64,000 bases of DNA from contig NC_053146.1 of assembly GCF_016808335.1 (NCBI RefSeq), positions 30,791,495 to 30,855,494 of the forward strand, given 5' to 3'. The DNA comes from Panicum virgatum. Lineage: Eukaryota > Streptophyta > Magnoliopsida > Poales > Poaceae. Under the pieces are notes generated by a model. That model was not told where the DNA came from. It searched no databases and worked only from the letters and a program-made list of their open reading frames with translations. The first letter of the stretch is position 1, and every line of letters begins with the position of its first letter. The position numbers and the translations under genes are program-made. Below are positions 10,098-21,100 of the stretch, one piece after another.

Positions 10098-11900
10098 GAA
10101 CTCGATCTCGTTAACTTCCTTAGGGCCAACCGAGACGTATTCACGTGGAAACCAGTGGATATGCCAGGGGTGCCCAAGGAGTTGATCGAGCATGCCTTGA
10201 AGGTCGACCCTAAAGCAAGACCAAAAAAGCAACGGTTACGGCGGTTCTCACCGGACAAGCGAGAAGCCATCAAGAAAGAGCTGGCAAAACTACTCGCAGC
10301 TGGGTTCATCAAGGAAGTCTACCACCCTGATTGGTTGACCAACCCTGTGCTCGTCCAGAAGAAGAACAACAACGAGTGGAGGATGTGCGTCGACTACACT
10401 GATCTAAACAAGCATTGCCCGAAGGATCCTTTCGGGCTACCACGTATCGATCAAGTAATCGACTCGACAGCAGGATGTGTCCTATTATCCTTGCTCGACT
10501 GCTACTCTGGGTATCATCAGATCGCCATAAAAGAAGAAGACCAAATCAAGACGGCCTTCATCACCCCTTACAGGGCATATTCGTACAAGACCATGTCCTT
10601 CGGGTTGAAAAACGCTGGCACTACTTACCAGCGCGCGATAAAGCTGTGCTTCTCCGATCAGCTACCTCGCAATGTTGAAGCTTATGTTGACGACGTCATT
10701 GTCAAAACGAAGACCCAGGATCAATTCATTACTGATCTAGAAGAGACCTTCAACAGCCTCCGGAAATTCCGCTGGAAGCTCAACCCAACCAAGTGCGTCT
10801 TTGGTGTACCCTCTGGAAAACTACTCGGATTCATCGTCAGTAACCGAGGAATTGAGGCTAATCCAGAGAAGATCAATGCCATCATGGCCATGGATGCTCC
10901 AGCTACCATCAAGGACGTCCAGAAGCTTACAGGCTGCATTGCAGCCTTGAATCGATTCTTGTCCAGGCTTGGCGAATGGGGATTACCCTTATTCAAACTC
11001 TTAAAGCGACAAGATAAATTCGAGTGGACTACAGAAGCCGCGGAAGCACTCGAGAATCTCAAGCATCATCTCCTGTCACCTCCGATTCTAACAGCTCCAC
11101 TACCCGGTGAGGAATTACTCCTCTACATCGCTGCGACTACCCATGTAGTCAGTACGGCGATAGTAGTCGAACGCCCGGAGGAAGGCCACGCTTACGGTGT
11201 TCAGAGACCAGTCTACTTCATCAGCGAAGTACTCTCTGAATCAAATGTTAGATATCCATCAATTCAGAAACTTCTGTATGGAATTCTAATCACCTCCAGG
11301 AAGCTCCGGCATTACTTCGTCGAATACAAGATCTCAGTCATAACTGACTTCCCATTGGGGGATATACTCCACAATCGAGATGCCACTGGACGAATCTCAA
11401 AGTGGGCAGTTGAACTGGGATCTTTAGAAATCGACTTCAAGCCAAGAATAGCAATCAAGTCACAGGCACTAGTCGACTTCCTGGCTGAATGGCGGGAAAA
11501 CCAAATTACAGCACCCCAGAACATTCCAGACCATTGGGTGATGTACTTCTACAGCTCACTCAAGATCGATGGAGGCGGCACACTAGTTTTGTTCATCTCC
11601 CCCAAGGGAGAACAATTGAAGTATGTGTTCCAAATCTTGTTCAAGGTCTCCAACAACGAAGCCGAATACGAGGCATTGCTACATGGCCTCTGATTAGATG
11701 TATCTCTCGTCTATGGCGATTCTCTACTCGTCGTTCAACAAGTCAATAAAGAATGAGACGTCAACAATGATTCAATGGACGCATACGTTGCAGAAATCAG
11801 ATAGCTCGAAAACAAGTTCTCAAGATTGGAAATCCGCCACGTCGATCGTAACAACAACATGCGAGCTGATGTCCTCTCCAAACTTGGGTCCACTCGAGCA
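10098..11900 (+). pseudogene. pol: Tat2(+) RT, RNase H and archaeal RNase H
   Basis: RT spans about 10150-10900 with VQKKNNNEWRMCVDYTDLN, the FGLKNAGTTYQRA block and the catalytic AYVDDVIVKT near 10680. RNase H follows (about 11000-11480) and the archaeal-type RNase H about 11530-11900. In the latter the first acidic site is lost: the family's FDGS is FYSS, while the Glu in NNEAEYEAL and the Asp in YGDSLLVV remain. TGA at 11691 and 11754 and TAG at 11802 interrupt it without changing frame. The TGA codons sit where Arg (CGA) and Trp (TGG) are expected, so C-to-T or G-to-A changes explain them. Confidence 0.85.
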
Positions 11901-13208
11901 GCTGTTCCACCAGGAGTTTTTGTCCATGAACTTCACCACCCATCAGTCAAGGAACAAAGCCAACAAGCCACTGACTCGGAGGCCCCGGCCACAGTCAGAG
12001 AAGTGCTGATGATTGATGAAGATTGGCGAACTCAGTTTATTGATTTCATCAAGGAATTTAAGCTTCCACCACATGTTGATCCTAAAAGCGCTGAAGCTGC
12101 CCGCATCACCAGGCGCAGCAAGGGTTTCATCCTCATCGGCGACAACCTATACAAGCACTCTGCTTCAGGCATCCTCATGAAGTGTGTTACCCTTGAAGAA
12201 GGCAAAGACATCCTCCAAGAAATACATGAAGGAGTTTGCGGCAATCATGCTGCATCAAGGACACTAGTCGGCAAGGCGTATAGGTCAGGATTCTTCTGGC
12301 CAACAGCTGTCTCGGACGCAGAAGACCTAGTCCGACGGTGCCCTGGTTGCCAATTCTTTGGCAAGAAGACTCACGTCCCAGCACACAACTTGATAACAAT
12401 CCCTCCATCATGGCCGTTCACCTGTTAGAGTTTGGACATGATCGGACCATTAACAGTCAAGCCCATTGTCAAGATCTCTTCAGATAGAGCAGTGGACTTC
12501 ATCTCCGGCATTATCCATCGGTTTGGTTTTCCTCACACCATTATTACAGATCTTGGCTCCAACTTCACATCACAATCTTTTTGGGATTTCTGCGACAATT
12601 CCTGCATCGAGGTCAAATATGCTTCCGTGGCTCACCCTCGGGCAAACAATCAAGTTGAGCGCATCAATGGCTTAGTACTCAATGGCTTGAAGAAAAGACT
12701 CTACGACGCCAACACCAAGAAAGGCGGGAAGTGGATTCAAGAACTACCTCGCGTAGTCTGGGGGCTACGAACCCAGCCCAACAAAGCAACTAGACAATCT
12801 CCTTTCTTCCTTACCTATGGGTCAAAGGCTATACTACCCGCTGATATCATGTGGAAATCTCCAAGAGTAGAAGCCTATCAAGAAGGAGAAGCAGATGAAG
12901 CTCGACAACTTGAGTTAGACTCAGTCGAAGAGGCCAGAGTCAACGCCTTAACTCAATCGGCTAGATATCTTCAAGGAGTCAGACGCTATCACGATCGCAA
13001 TGTCCAGCAAAGATCCTTCAACATTGGAGATCTAGTACTTCGCCGGATTCAGGATGAGACAGGATTGCACAAGTTAAATTCCAGATGGGAAGGTCCCTTT
13101 ATCGTAACTAAGGTTACAAGACCGGGTTCATACAGAATCACTGATGCAGATGGCAATGAGGTACCGAATTCTTGGAACATCGAGCACTTGCGCAAGTTTT
13201 ATACCTGA
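11901..13208 (+). pseudogene. pol: Tat2(+) integrase
   Basis: The HHCC finger (HEGVCGNHAAS ... CPGCQFFG) precedes a TAG at 12426 that replaces a Trp codon. The catalytic core has Asp in LDMIGP, Asp in ITDLGSNFTS and Glu in NNQVERING. Between LDMIGPLT and KISSDRAVDF roughly 25-30 residues seen in relatives are missing in frame, which removes part of the core. The C-terminal domain (FNIGDLVLRR, WEGPFIV) is followed by a TGA at 13206-13208. The same C-terminus appears on the minus strand at 61313-61819 in the other copy. Confidence 0.85.
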
Positions 13209-13369
13209 TCCAAGCAACTAGTGGTGTTAGTGGATTTCTTTAAAAAAGTGAGGATCCTTATTGGCATATCGACTACATTAAAGGCAATCTGATAGCATCA
13301 CCAGTTCAGGACAAGCTTACACAATTTTCCTTCAGAACAACTACACAAGCTGCATCCTTTCCCTTAAAG

Positions 13370-13990
13370 GGCACAACCTACTCGCCTAGCTCGAGAAGGT
13401 GAATGGATACCTTACTAGTTGTCCATCTTGGATAACTCGACGGAGTTCATCTTAACAGGTCAACTATGAGGAACTCCAGCATTACTGTCGATGCAAAACT
13501 ACTCGCTCGCTCGAGTACGTTATGGATACTACTACATTTTGTCCATCTTGGGCAACCCGACGGGGTTCGCCCTAATAGGTCGATCTTAGTAGTTACTCCA
13601 GTCTATAAGTTAGACACGTTACTCGCCTTGCTCGAGTAAGTTTTGGATATCTTTCTGGCATTTACGTCTTGGACAACCCGACGGGGTTCGTACCTAACAG
13701 TTTTGCCTTAAGGATTACTCCAGTCCTTGATTAAAGGACACCTTACTCGCCTTGCTCGAGTAAGCCTTGGATATCCTTATGACATTTACGTCTTGGGCAA
13801 CCCGACAGGGTTCGTTCCTAACAGTTTTGTCTTACAGATTACTCTAGTCCTTGGTAAGGACACACTACTCGCCTGATCGAGTAGTTTATGGGTATCTTTA
13901 CAAGTTTTTTTTATTTGGATAGTCCAACGAGACTCATCCTAACTTATTGACTTTAAGGGTTACTCTATGCGGGTATTCTACTCGATTGGT
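13370..13990 (+). repeat. About 121-bp tandem repeats downstream of Tat2 pol
   Basis: Five to six degenerate units begin with ACTCGCC..GCTCGAGTA near 13379, 13500, 13621, 13745, 13867 and 13979. Each carries a TGGATAT block and an ACCCGACGGGGTTCG block. The copy at 60555-61135 has the same array in reverse orientation, so it is a family feature. 13209-13369 is untranslated sequence following pol. Confidence 0.8.
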
Positions 13991-14109
13991 TGACTACTTC
14001 ATACTTATCCTACGGTATCAGATTATGCTTCTGAAGACACACCAACAGGATACAAGCTATGAACAACGACAAGAGCTCACTGAAAATTATAAGAGTTGTT
14101 ACAAACAGT

Positions 14110-16431
14110 CTACTCTGCCATGTTCTTCAGAATTTCCTCCGCAATCACTTCTAATTCCTTACAATACTCTCAGAATTTCTCATTAGAGCAATTGGGAGCT
14201 ATTCCTTTAGCTATCGGAGCCAGATTAAATTGAGACTAGTACAACTTGACAACTCCTATCATGTGGGTTAGATAATTCTTGGAAGTAGCCGTCAAGACAT
14301 CAAAAATCTTCTGGGGAGCTTCTTCCAAGTGCTCCACCAAGGATTTGCTATTTGACAACCCTCCTTCATCGATCACATCCACAAGAGCTTGAGCTGCTGC
14401 AACCAGTCGAGTATGGTCTTCTGGAGAACCTGATGGACAGGATTTTCAGTAATTATTATTGACCAAGCAAAATCAAGGAAAAAAGAGTGAGTACTTACAA
14501 GCTTGGGCAGTCTGCACTTGTTGTTGAAGCTCGGTATTTTCTTCCTGCAGCCTTGATTTTTCTTCTTCAAGAGTTTTGATCTGGAGCTTCATATTGTAAA
14601 TCTCCAGATGATTCTGTTGATTTGCTTCATAGAGCTTATTACGAGCCGCCTGGGACTCATCCAGACATTTGGCAATCATGACTCTCTGATCCTCCAAGAC
14701 CTTTCTGTTGTCCACAGTCTTATACAGAGCATGAGACTTTAAGAAAGATCGATTGGCTACATCCTGAGACATACAAAGCGAATCTGGTTAGATATCAACA
14801 ACAACTCGACAAAGACAAAAAGTGGCAGAAGACTCACCTTGGTGAATTTAAAGCTCCACTGCATACAATCTACAAGTTTCTTCATGTTGTCTAGAGACAA
14901 CAACGGATCATCAAACAGTTCCTTTCCCAGCTCTTCTTAGGCTAACTAAGGCATAGACTGGAATGGTACCAGTCGAACGGAAGGACCTTTTGATCCTTCT
15001 GCTCCACTACTCCCAGATTCACCAGCTTTGGAAGCTCCTTCAGCAGCCGCAGGAGTATCAGATGTTTCAGGGCTTGGCTCGCTTGGTTTCTCAGCTGTGT
15101 CTGCACTCGAGAAACTGGCAGCCGAGTTCTCGATCAACCCAATTACTGGAGAATCGGGGGCTGATCAACTAGTTTCTTCCGAACCACTCGACACCCAGTT
15201 TCGGAAGTCTTGGACCTAATCTTTTTCATGCGCTAGATGTTGGACCCTAGCCAAGCAAGATTTTGAATAAGAAAGCTGAGGCAAACGGGATACAATCAAC
15301 AAAATGTTATATACTTACTGGCCGGTATCGAGACGAGAAACTTTCCTCTGCAATATTGATCCGGGAGCTACCTTCCGTTTCTTGCTGTTGTCAGAATCAG
15401 CATTTGCAGAAGGCGAAGGCATACAATACCAGGATTTATAATTCTTCTGCAGAAAGAAGACAATACTTAGTCAGAAGATCAAAAATGCTTAACTACAAGT
15501 ACTTGACATAGTATCCAAAGCACGTACCCAGGCATTCTCGGGAGGATTTTGTGCTGAGAAGAGTGTTGGAAGCGTCAAAGACTTGTCGAAGTTATCGAGT
15601 ATCTTGCAGCATCTCTTTATTACTTCAGACTGCGTCAATGGTTCTGAGGACATCCTAGTGGGATCCTGTGTACCTTCATATCTAAAGGCAGGATGTTTTC
15701 GCAGTTGGAGAGGCTGCGTCTGGCGACTGATAAACGAGAAGACCACATGATCTCCAGTGACTCCTTTTTTCTTAATAATGGCAATCGCACGAAGAATGAC
15801 TTCAACTTGCTTGCCACTAGGTCCTCTACTCGACCAGCTCTCCTGGACTTGGGGGGGCACCAGTAGTCCTTTTTGGAAGTGGGGATTCGAAGTTCCCAAC
15901 ATGGAACCAGAATTTCTTCCATTCGGCTCCTTGACCTGACGGATCATAAGCCAAGTACTCGTCTCGGTTCTCAGGGCGGAGTACCAATTCACATCCCCCG
16001 ACAATGGCAGGATTGGCGACATTAGGGATTGGAACAAGCAAGAAGAAATGTTGGAAAAGATGGAAATGGGGGAGAAGTCCAAGGAAAGCCTCACAGAAAT
16101 GAGTGAAAATTGAAAGATGCTAGATGGATTGGGGAGTGAGATGGTGTAACTGAATTCCACAAAACTGAAGAAGTCTATAGAAAAATTCTGACACAGGAAG
16201 AGTGAGACCACGTTCTACAAAATCGCGAAACATAACGGTCTCAAGTGTACCTCCCATAGGGTAATCTTCTTCTTCACCAGTGCGCCATTGTCTTACGCCC
16301 TGCTCTTGGAGGAGACCCATATTCTCCAAATATCGGACCAGTGATTCAGACATCTTGCTTTTACGCCAACCTGTAGACATATTGGTGACAGTTCCTTCCT
16401 CAACTTTGGATTTGTTCTTCCTAGGAGCCAT
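14110..16431 (-). pseudogene. Antisense five-exon gene of Tat2(+): gypsy-type transposon domain plus coiled coil
   Basis: Exons, read on the minus strand: 16431-15528, 15446-15319, 15246-14838, 14764-14499, 14429-14110. All four introns (68-81 bp) are GT-AG and align with those of the right-hand copy (56831-60445). Exon 1 starts MAPRKNKSKVEE, has a WRKSKM motif and then the globular domain seen in plant 'putative gypsy type transposon' proteins (LPVSEFF, IFTHF, VGNFESPLP, HPAFRYEG.QDPTR). Exon 4 is a Glu/Gln-rich coiled coil. Damage: TAG near 16120, stops in exon 3 (DTAG near 15220; near 14940) and in exon 5, plus a C7 tract (15851-15857) putting the two halves of exon 1 in different frames. 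Function is unknown; it is not needed for known replication steps. Confidence 0.78.
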
Positions 16432-16777
16432 CTTAAAGTCACGAGTATTGGCTCGGGGGCTATGAGAGGGGCTTTTGGATTTTGACTGAGAAGAGGCAAA
16501 TGTGAAATCTAAGTTTGACGGCTGCCAGGAGTTCAAGAGGTGAAACCCTTGGAAGTTTTCAACCGGCTTTATACGGTCTTCAGGGGCAACTTTGTGAATA
16601 TTTGGGATGCCAACGGATTCTCTCCTTCTCAGGGAAGTTTTCAGTTGTTGCCACGAGTTTACATTGATTCTTAAATCTAAATGGAGGGATTTAAATTCAA
16701 AACTCGAGGGCTGCAGAATATATGTATCAGAGATTTATTTTTCAAATTTTTTGAAAAATAAAGAAGAAGAAAAAGAA
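16432..16777 (+). other. 3' untranslated region and PPT of Tat2(+)
   Basis: This region lies upstream of the antisense gene's start codon (its probable promoter or leader) and ends in the purine run AAAGAAGAAGAAAAAGAA (16760-16777), the PPT immediately before the LTR. The open frame upstream of the ATG at 16431 reaches to 16536 but is not matched in the other copy, so I start the gene at 16431. Confidence 0.65.
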
Positions 16778-17468
16778 TGAAGTGACCCTCAGCCTGATTC
16801 TACGACTCAACCTAAGGCTCGGGGGCTACTCCATATGGGGCGCGAGTACTTTGCGCACCATATATGATCAAGTTTTTGGGGCTTGAGCACCTCACAGACT
16901 CGAAGCAAATGGAAGTACTTGAAGGACTACTCGACGTATCTGAAGGAAGAGTCAGAAGCAACCAGAAGGATGTTTTGACTACTCGAACGATTCGAAGACG
17001 CCCAGCCAAGTACTCGACGCCTGCAGGACTCGGCTACGAAGAGCTTAGGGGCTTGTCAGACCCGGGGCAGCGGGACTGCTTACAGGCATAGAATGTTCTA
17101 GAGTAAGGGATAGCTCATGGATGTACCTTACCTCTTTTGTAACTACCCGAATAGGCGTAGAACTAGCTGCAGTACAAGGAAACTACCCGATCATGTTGTA
17201 GAAGGACTCCAATTGTACTCAGCTAGGACTTTCCATGTAACCCGGTCCTCCCCGGATATATAAGGGCGGGCAGGGACCCTCTCGAAACACATCTACACCT
17301 AAGGCAATACAAACCACCACACAGGACATAGGGTATTACACAACTCGCCGCCCAAGCCTATCTAAATCTTTGTGTTCCTTGCACCATCGAGTCCAGAGCC
17401 GTCGATCCCTACCTACAAACCCTACTGCTAAGGGTATCCCTGAGCAGGCTTGGCGGTAAACACCGATA
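16778..17468 (+). repeat. 3' LTR of Tat2(+)
   Basis: It starts TGAAGTGACCCTCAGC after the PPT and ends GGCGGTAAACACCGATA, where the other copy implies CACCGACA. Length is 691 bp against 693 bp for the minus-strand copy at 55793-56485. It contains many ACTCGA/TCGAGTA motifs and a TATA box at 17257. Confidence 0.85.
17257..17263 (+). promoter_or_regulatory. TATA box in Tat2(+) LTR
   Basis: TATATAA followed by GGGCGGG; the same arrangement occurs on the minus strand at 56000-56006 in the other copy. Confidence 0.7.
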
Positions 17469-17781
17469 GCATCGTGAGCAATCGGCTTCTCATGTGCAAC
17501 AAGGTAATAATGCTTCTGCGCCATATTCATTTGGTGGGCCGGTTGCTCCATGGTTCTAGTCGTATCCTTACTATTACACACCTATGGATTATAGTAGAAT
17601 GTATATGCATCCATATTTTATTTAATATTCCTCTATATATCCAAGTCATGGTGCCTCTCAAAGACCGATTGTTGCTAGCAATAATCTGGTCAAAAGCAAA
17701 CCTGATTGCAGCAAGGAGGGTGAGAAAGACATGAAGCAAGAAAAACAGTATTTATAGCCGAGGTGGTGTCCCTCAGGCTTG

Positions 17782-17919
17782 TCTCACACTCAAAATAGAA
17801 GGCTGCAGCGGATGCGCAAGAAGGAGTCCATGGAACAACAAGCGGAGGTTGTACCAGCAAGGCCGGCGACCATGAAGCAGGTATGGAAGCCTAAGAAAGT
17901 TGTTTCATCATCAGCTTGA
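17782..17919 (+). pseudogene. gag: Gag-region fragment of element B
   Basis: An open stretch of 45 codons reads through RRLQRMRKKESMEQQAEV and VWKPKKVV before a TGA at 17917-17919. The QxRRLQRxRxKE pattern recurs in gag-pro linkers of grass Tat elements. No protease or RT follows, which supports an internal deletion. Surrounding DNA (17469-17781, 17920-18045) has no other recognisable coding sequence. Confidence 0.55.
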
Positions 17920-18045
17920 AGAAGAAGCAAGATATGACCGATTGAATTTATCGCGTTTAGAACAAAATATGGCCGATGCATATTTATCATCATCCTTAGA
18001 CAATTTTGGTCTAGAGGCTTGTTTTTTGGTATCCTAGCATCACCA

Positions 18046-18062
18046 AAACACAGGGAGGCATA
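18046..18062 (+). promoter_or_regulatory. Polypurine tract of element B
   Basis: AAAACACAGGGAGG immediately precedes TGTTGACAACC, the LTR start; it corresponds to the element A tract at 7333. Confidence 0.7.
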
Positions 18063-18116
18063 TGTTGACAACCAAAATTGGCACAGGTTGAATAGACCGA
18101 TCTGACCGGTACCTGT
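18063..18116 (+). repeat. 3' LTR of element B, first part
   Basis: It begins TGTTGACAACCAAAATTGG and is cut after about 50 bp by chromovirus C. The last five bases (18112-18116, cctgt) are one copy of the target duplication of C. Confidence 0.8.
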
Positions 18117-21100
18117 TGTGGCGGAACCACCCAAAACTACTGGGCCCGGGTGCACTGATCTTTGTTGCTAAGCAACTCTGACCCAAATTTGGCACTCACC
18201 GGTAGTTCCTCGAGTGAAGCCTCGATAAAAGCCACGCTATTCCAGGATCAGTAGACAACACTCACACGAAGGTGAGCCCAGAGATTACAACACAGAACAT
18301 TTCATACATCTCAGAGTGATTGCAGCGGAAAAGAAATTTATTACAAGCCATGTTTCGAGTAGCGAAGTACTACAGAGTTCCAAACTACACAAATTATTCA
18401 AGTGTTATAGTCTCAGCGGAAGCAATAAAACATCTAACGAAAGGAAGTGACGTATCGATAAAGCCCATACGAAAAGCGTCACTCAGCGGGAGGGTGGTCA
18501 GCACCAGCTGAAGGGCCATCCCACTCCACAACCAGCCCAAAGGCAAGGTACACGACCAAGTAAGACTCACGAATAGATCTTCAAAGTTAGTACCTGAAAA
18601 ACGGTGCCACAAGCAGGGCTGAGTATACTAATACTCAGCAAGACTGACCCGTCACCGGATATACATAGTCCGATAACTAGACATGCAAGGCTTTTTGGTT
18701 GGTGGGGTTTGTTTTGCCAAAAACGCCACTAAAGGTTGATCCTTATTTTCAGATTTTATTTAGCCATCTTCCAGTCGATTAACCATTCTAAGTTTGCATC
18801 TAACTCTACACAAACATGGTAGAGCAACCATTTAATCAACCAGCAGTATTATCATCATCATGTTCCACTTGTTACTTTGTGTGACCGAAAACATTAAGCA
18901 ATCTCATGCCGTGAGAGGCGGACGATTCTGAATCGAATTTCAACCTGGCCAGGGGAACCTAGACCACACGTATGGGAACCAAGTCACCCACACAACTTTC
19001 CCCCTTTCTTTCCAGTCCGTGGATCCGGAACACCCTCCCAGACTACAGAGCCCGACGTCTCTGCACTCGTACGTCCGGACAAAAAAATAAACCTACTTCT
19101 ACCAGGAGGGTGCGAGATCGTTCCACTCGCTAGTCAAATCAGGTACTTAATCTTACCGATTACCATATTTCTCGGTATGTGGCTAGTACTTTCAAACGCT
19201 TAACGAAATGAGCCACACCCCGCGACCTTAGCCATTTTGCCTACACCAGCGGGGTATCACAACTACACAACCCCGCCAATTGTCCTTATATTTTAGCAGG
19301 AATTAAAGTCAGTCAACTCCTATAATCTCGCGAAAGGCAGGAATATAATAGTAAGATGAATATAATGTGTAAAATAATGGGATTATGCACCGGGGCTTGC
19401 GTTCTTGGGCACTGTTCAAAACTAGCCTTGGGCTCTTCCGAACATTGGTTTGGGTCTTGATTCAAGTCAGTATAATTAAGAGAGACACTTTCCGGAGTGG
19501 TAGTATTCGCGGGCACCAATTCGTAATCACTGTCGAGTAGATTTACCGTTTCTATATGCATGCAGAAATGATATTGTTACAACATGATATAAACATATTT
19601 CTTTCCTTTACTATAAAGTTGTAGTCCAGTATAGCATGTGTTTGTTGTGGTGGTCTTAGTTAACTTTATTTTCTGGGCAATCGTTTATAGAGTAGTTCTT
19701 AAATTCACTTTACTTCATAAAAGAGCTGTGTGGTTTGGTTTTCATTTTTATCATTAAAACATAGCATGCTTTCACTATTTCATAACAACAAATCTACTCA
19801 TGAGCTAGTGATGAAAAATTAAAGTAACACAGATCCAACTTTAGCATCTATGGTATAAATTTCAGCATATAATCATAAAGCACTTAACCATAACAATTCA
19901 TGTAAGTAGATTACTCTAGTTGCTTCACCTTTTTGCACAGAACGTTTGACCTGGGTTCTGGTGCTACAAATTTTACGAGAGCATCTACAAAGCATCTACT
20001 CAGTACTGAAATGTTTTCCAGATTTTATCTACTCATATAGATGGAGTTATAAAATTAACAAAAGTAACATGCTAGCATTAAGAATAAATTCTACAGGGAG
20101 TTCTGTAGAGGTTATGTGTCTCAACATTTGACCAGAGCCGAAACATGGACTAAACATGCTTCAGTAAAATTTTCAGGCATTAATTCTGGAAGATGAATTA
20201 CTCATGCATTAAACTAGATATGAACATGCATATTCATTTGGACATTAATATGACCAGTACTGCATGTGAAACTTTTACCATAGCTAGCTATCATTCTAGC
20301 TAGTAACATATCCAAAGATGAAGACCAGATATGACAGATTTCTTCCAGAACAAAAATAGCAAAACTAAGCATGATATCACAAGTATGATTTATAACTGTA
20401 GAAATACTCAGTAAATGGTACTTAAACTTTGCAGGCATGTTTATATGACTAAAACAAAGTTTCAGAAATAAACCTAGATTTTTCTAAGCACAGGAACTAT
20501 ATATCACAAATAAAGCCTACTTATCAAGCATTAACTCAAATATATAGTTAATTAGTTCAATAATTTCTCAAACTGGCGCAACAGTAAGGTTTTAGTGACA
20601 TACATACAAGGAAAAAGTTTCATACACAGAACCTCATTATTTCTACCAGCATTAATACATGAGCAATACTAGTAGATTTAGGAATCTTGGAACTTTGACC
20701 TAGTTAGTGGTGTCACAAGGCATTCAAATTTTTACCAGGTACTAGAAACATTGCAAGACATCACCTAGCCAAAAACCAGCTATGGTTACTAAGCACAACT
20801 CCTAGAACAAACATAGTCCATTTAATATAATCTTTTTTGTAGATTAAAATGTAGACAGATTCTGAACATATTTATGTAACAAAACTCGTAGATCTTGTTT
20901 CAAGGATTCCATAACATTTTAGTTTGCATTTTCTGATTTTTATACGATTTTCTAGGCATTTTTGAAGTTTGCTGTTTTGAGTTTAAGCACATTTTGCAGT
21001 TTGGCCCCTGGAAGTTTTGGTTCTTTTAACTTGGGGTCCCTGGCGGAAAACTCAGAACAGAGGAGCGGCGGCGCTGGGATTTCCGGCGATGGGGTTGGCC

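Larger units (their letters stand above)
7879..17468 (+). mobile_element. Tat2(+), RIRE2-like Tat-lineage element lacking its 5' end in this window
   Basis: Order on the + strand: gag, protease, RT, RNase H, archaeal RNase H, integrase (7879-13208), a 121-bp tandem array (13370-13990), a spliced antisense gene (14110-16431, minus), a PPT and the 3' LTR (16778-17468). An antisense gene between pol and the 3' LTR is a known feature of several Tat families. The 5' LTR and gag start would be left of the window, beyond the nested A and Tekay insertions. A second, oppositely oriented member occupies 55793-61819. Confidence 0.85.

Noticed and set aside
13370..13990. Regularly spaced repeats that might suggest a CRISPR array
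   Set aside because: Units are 121 bp, diverged along their whole length and belong to a plant retrotransposon; there are no short identical repeats with unique spacers.
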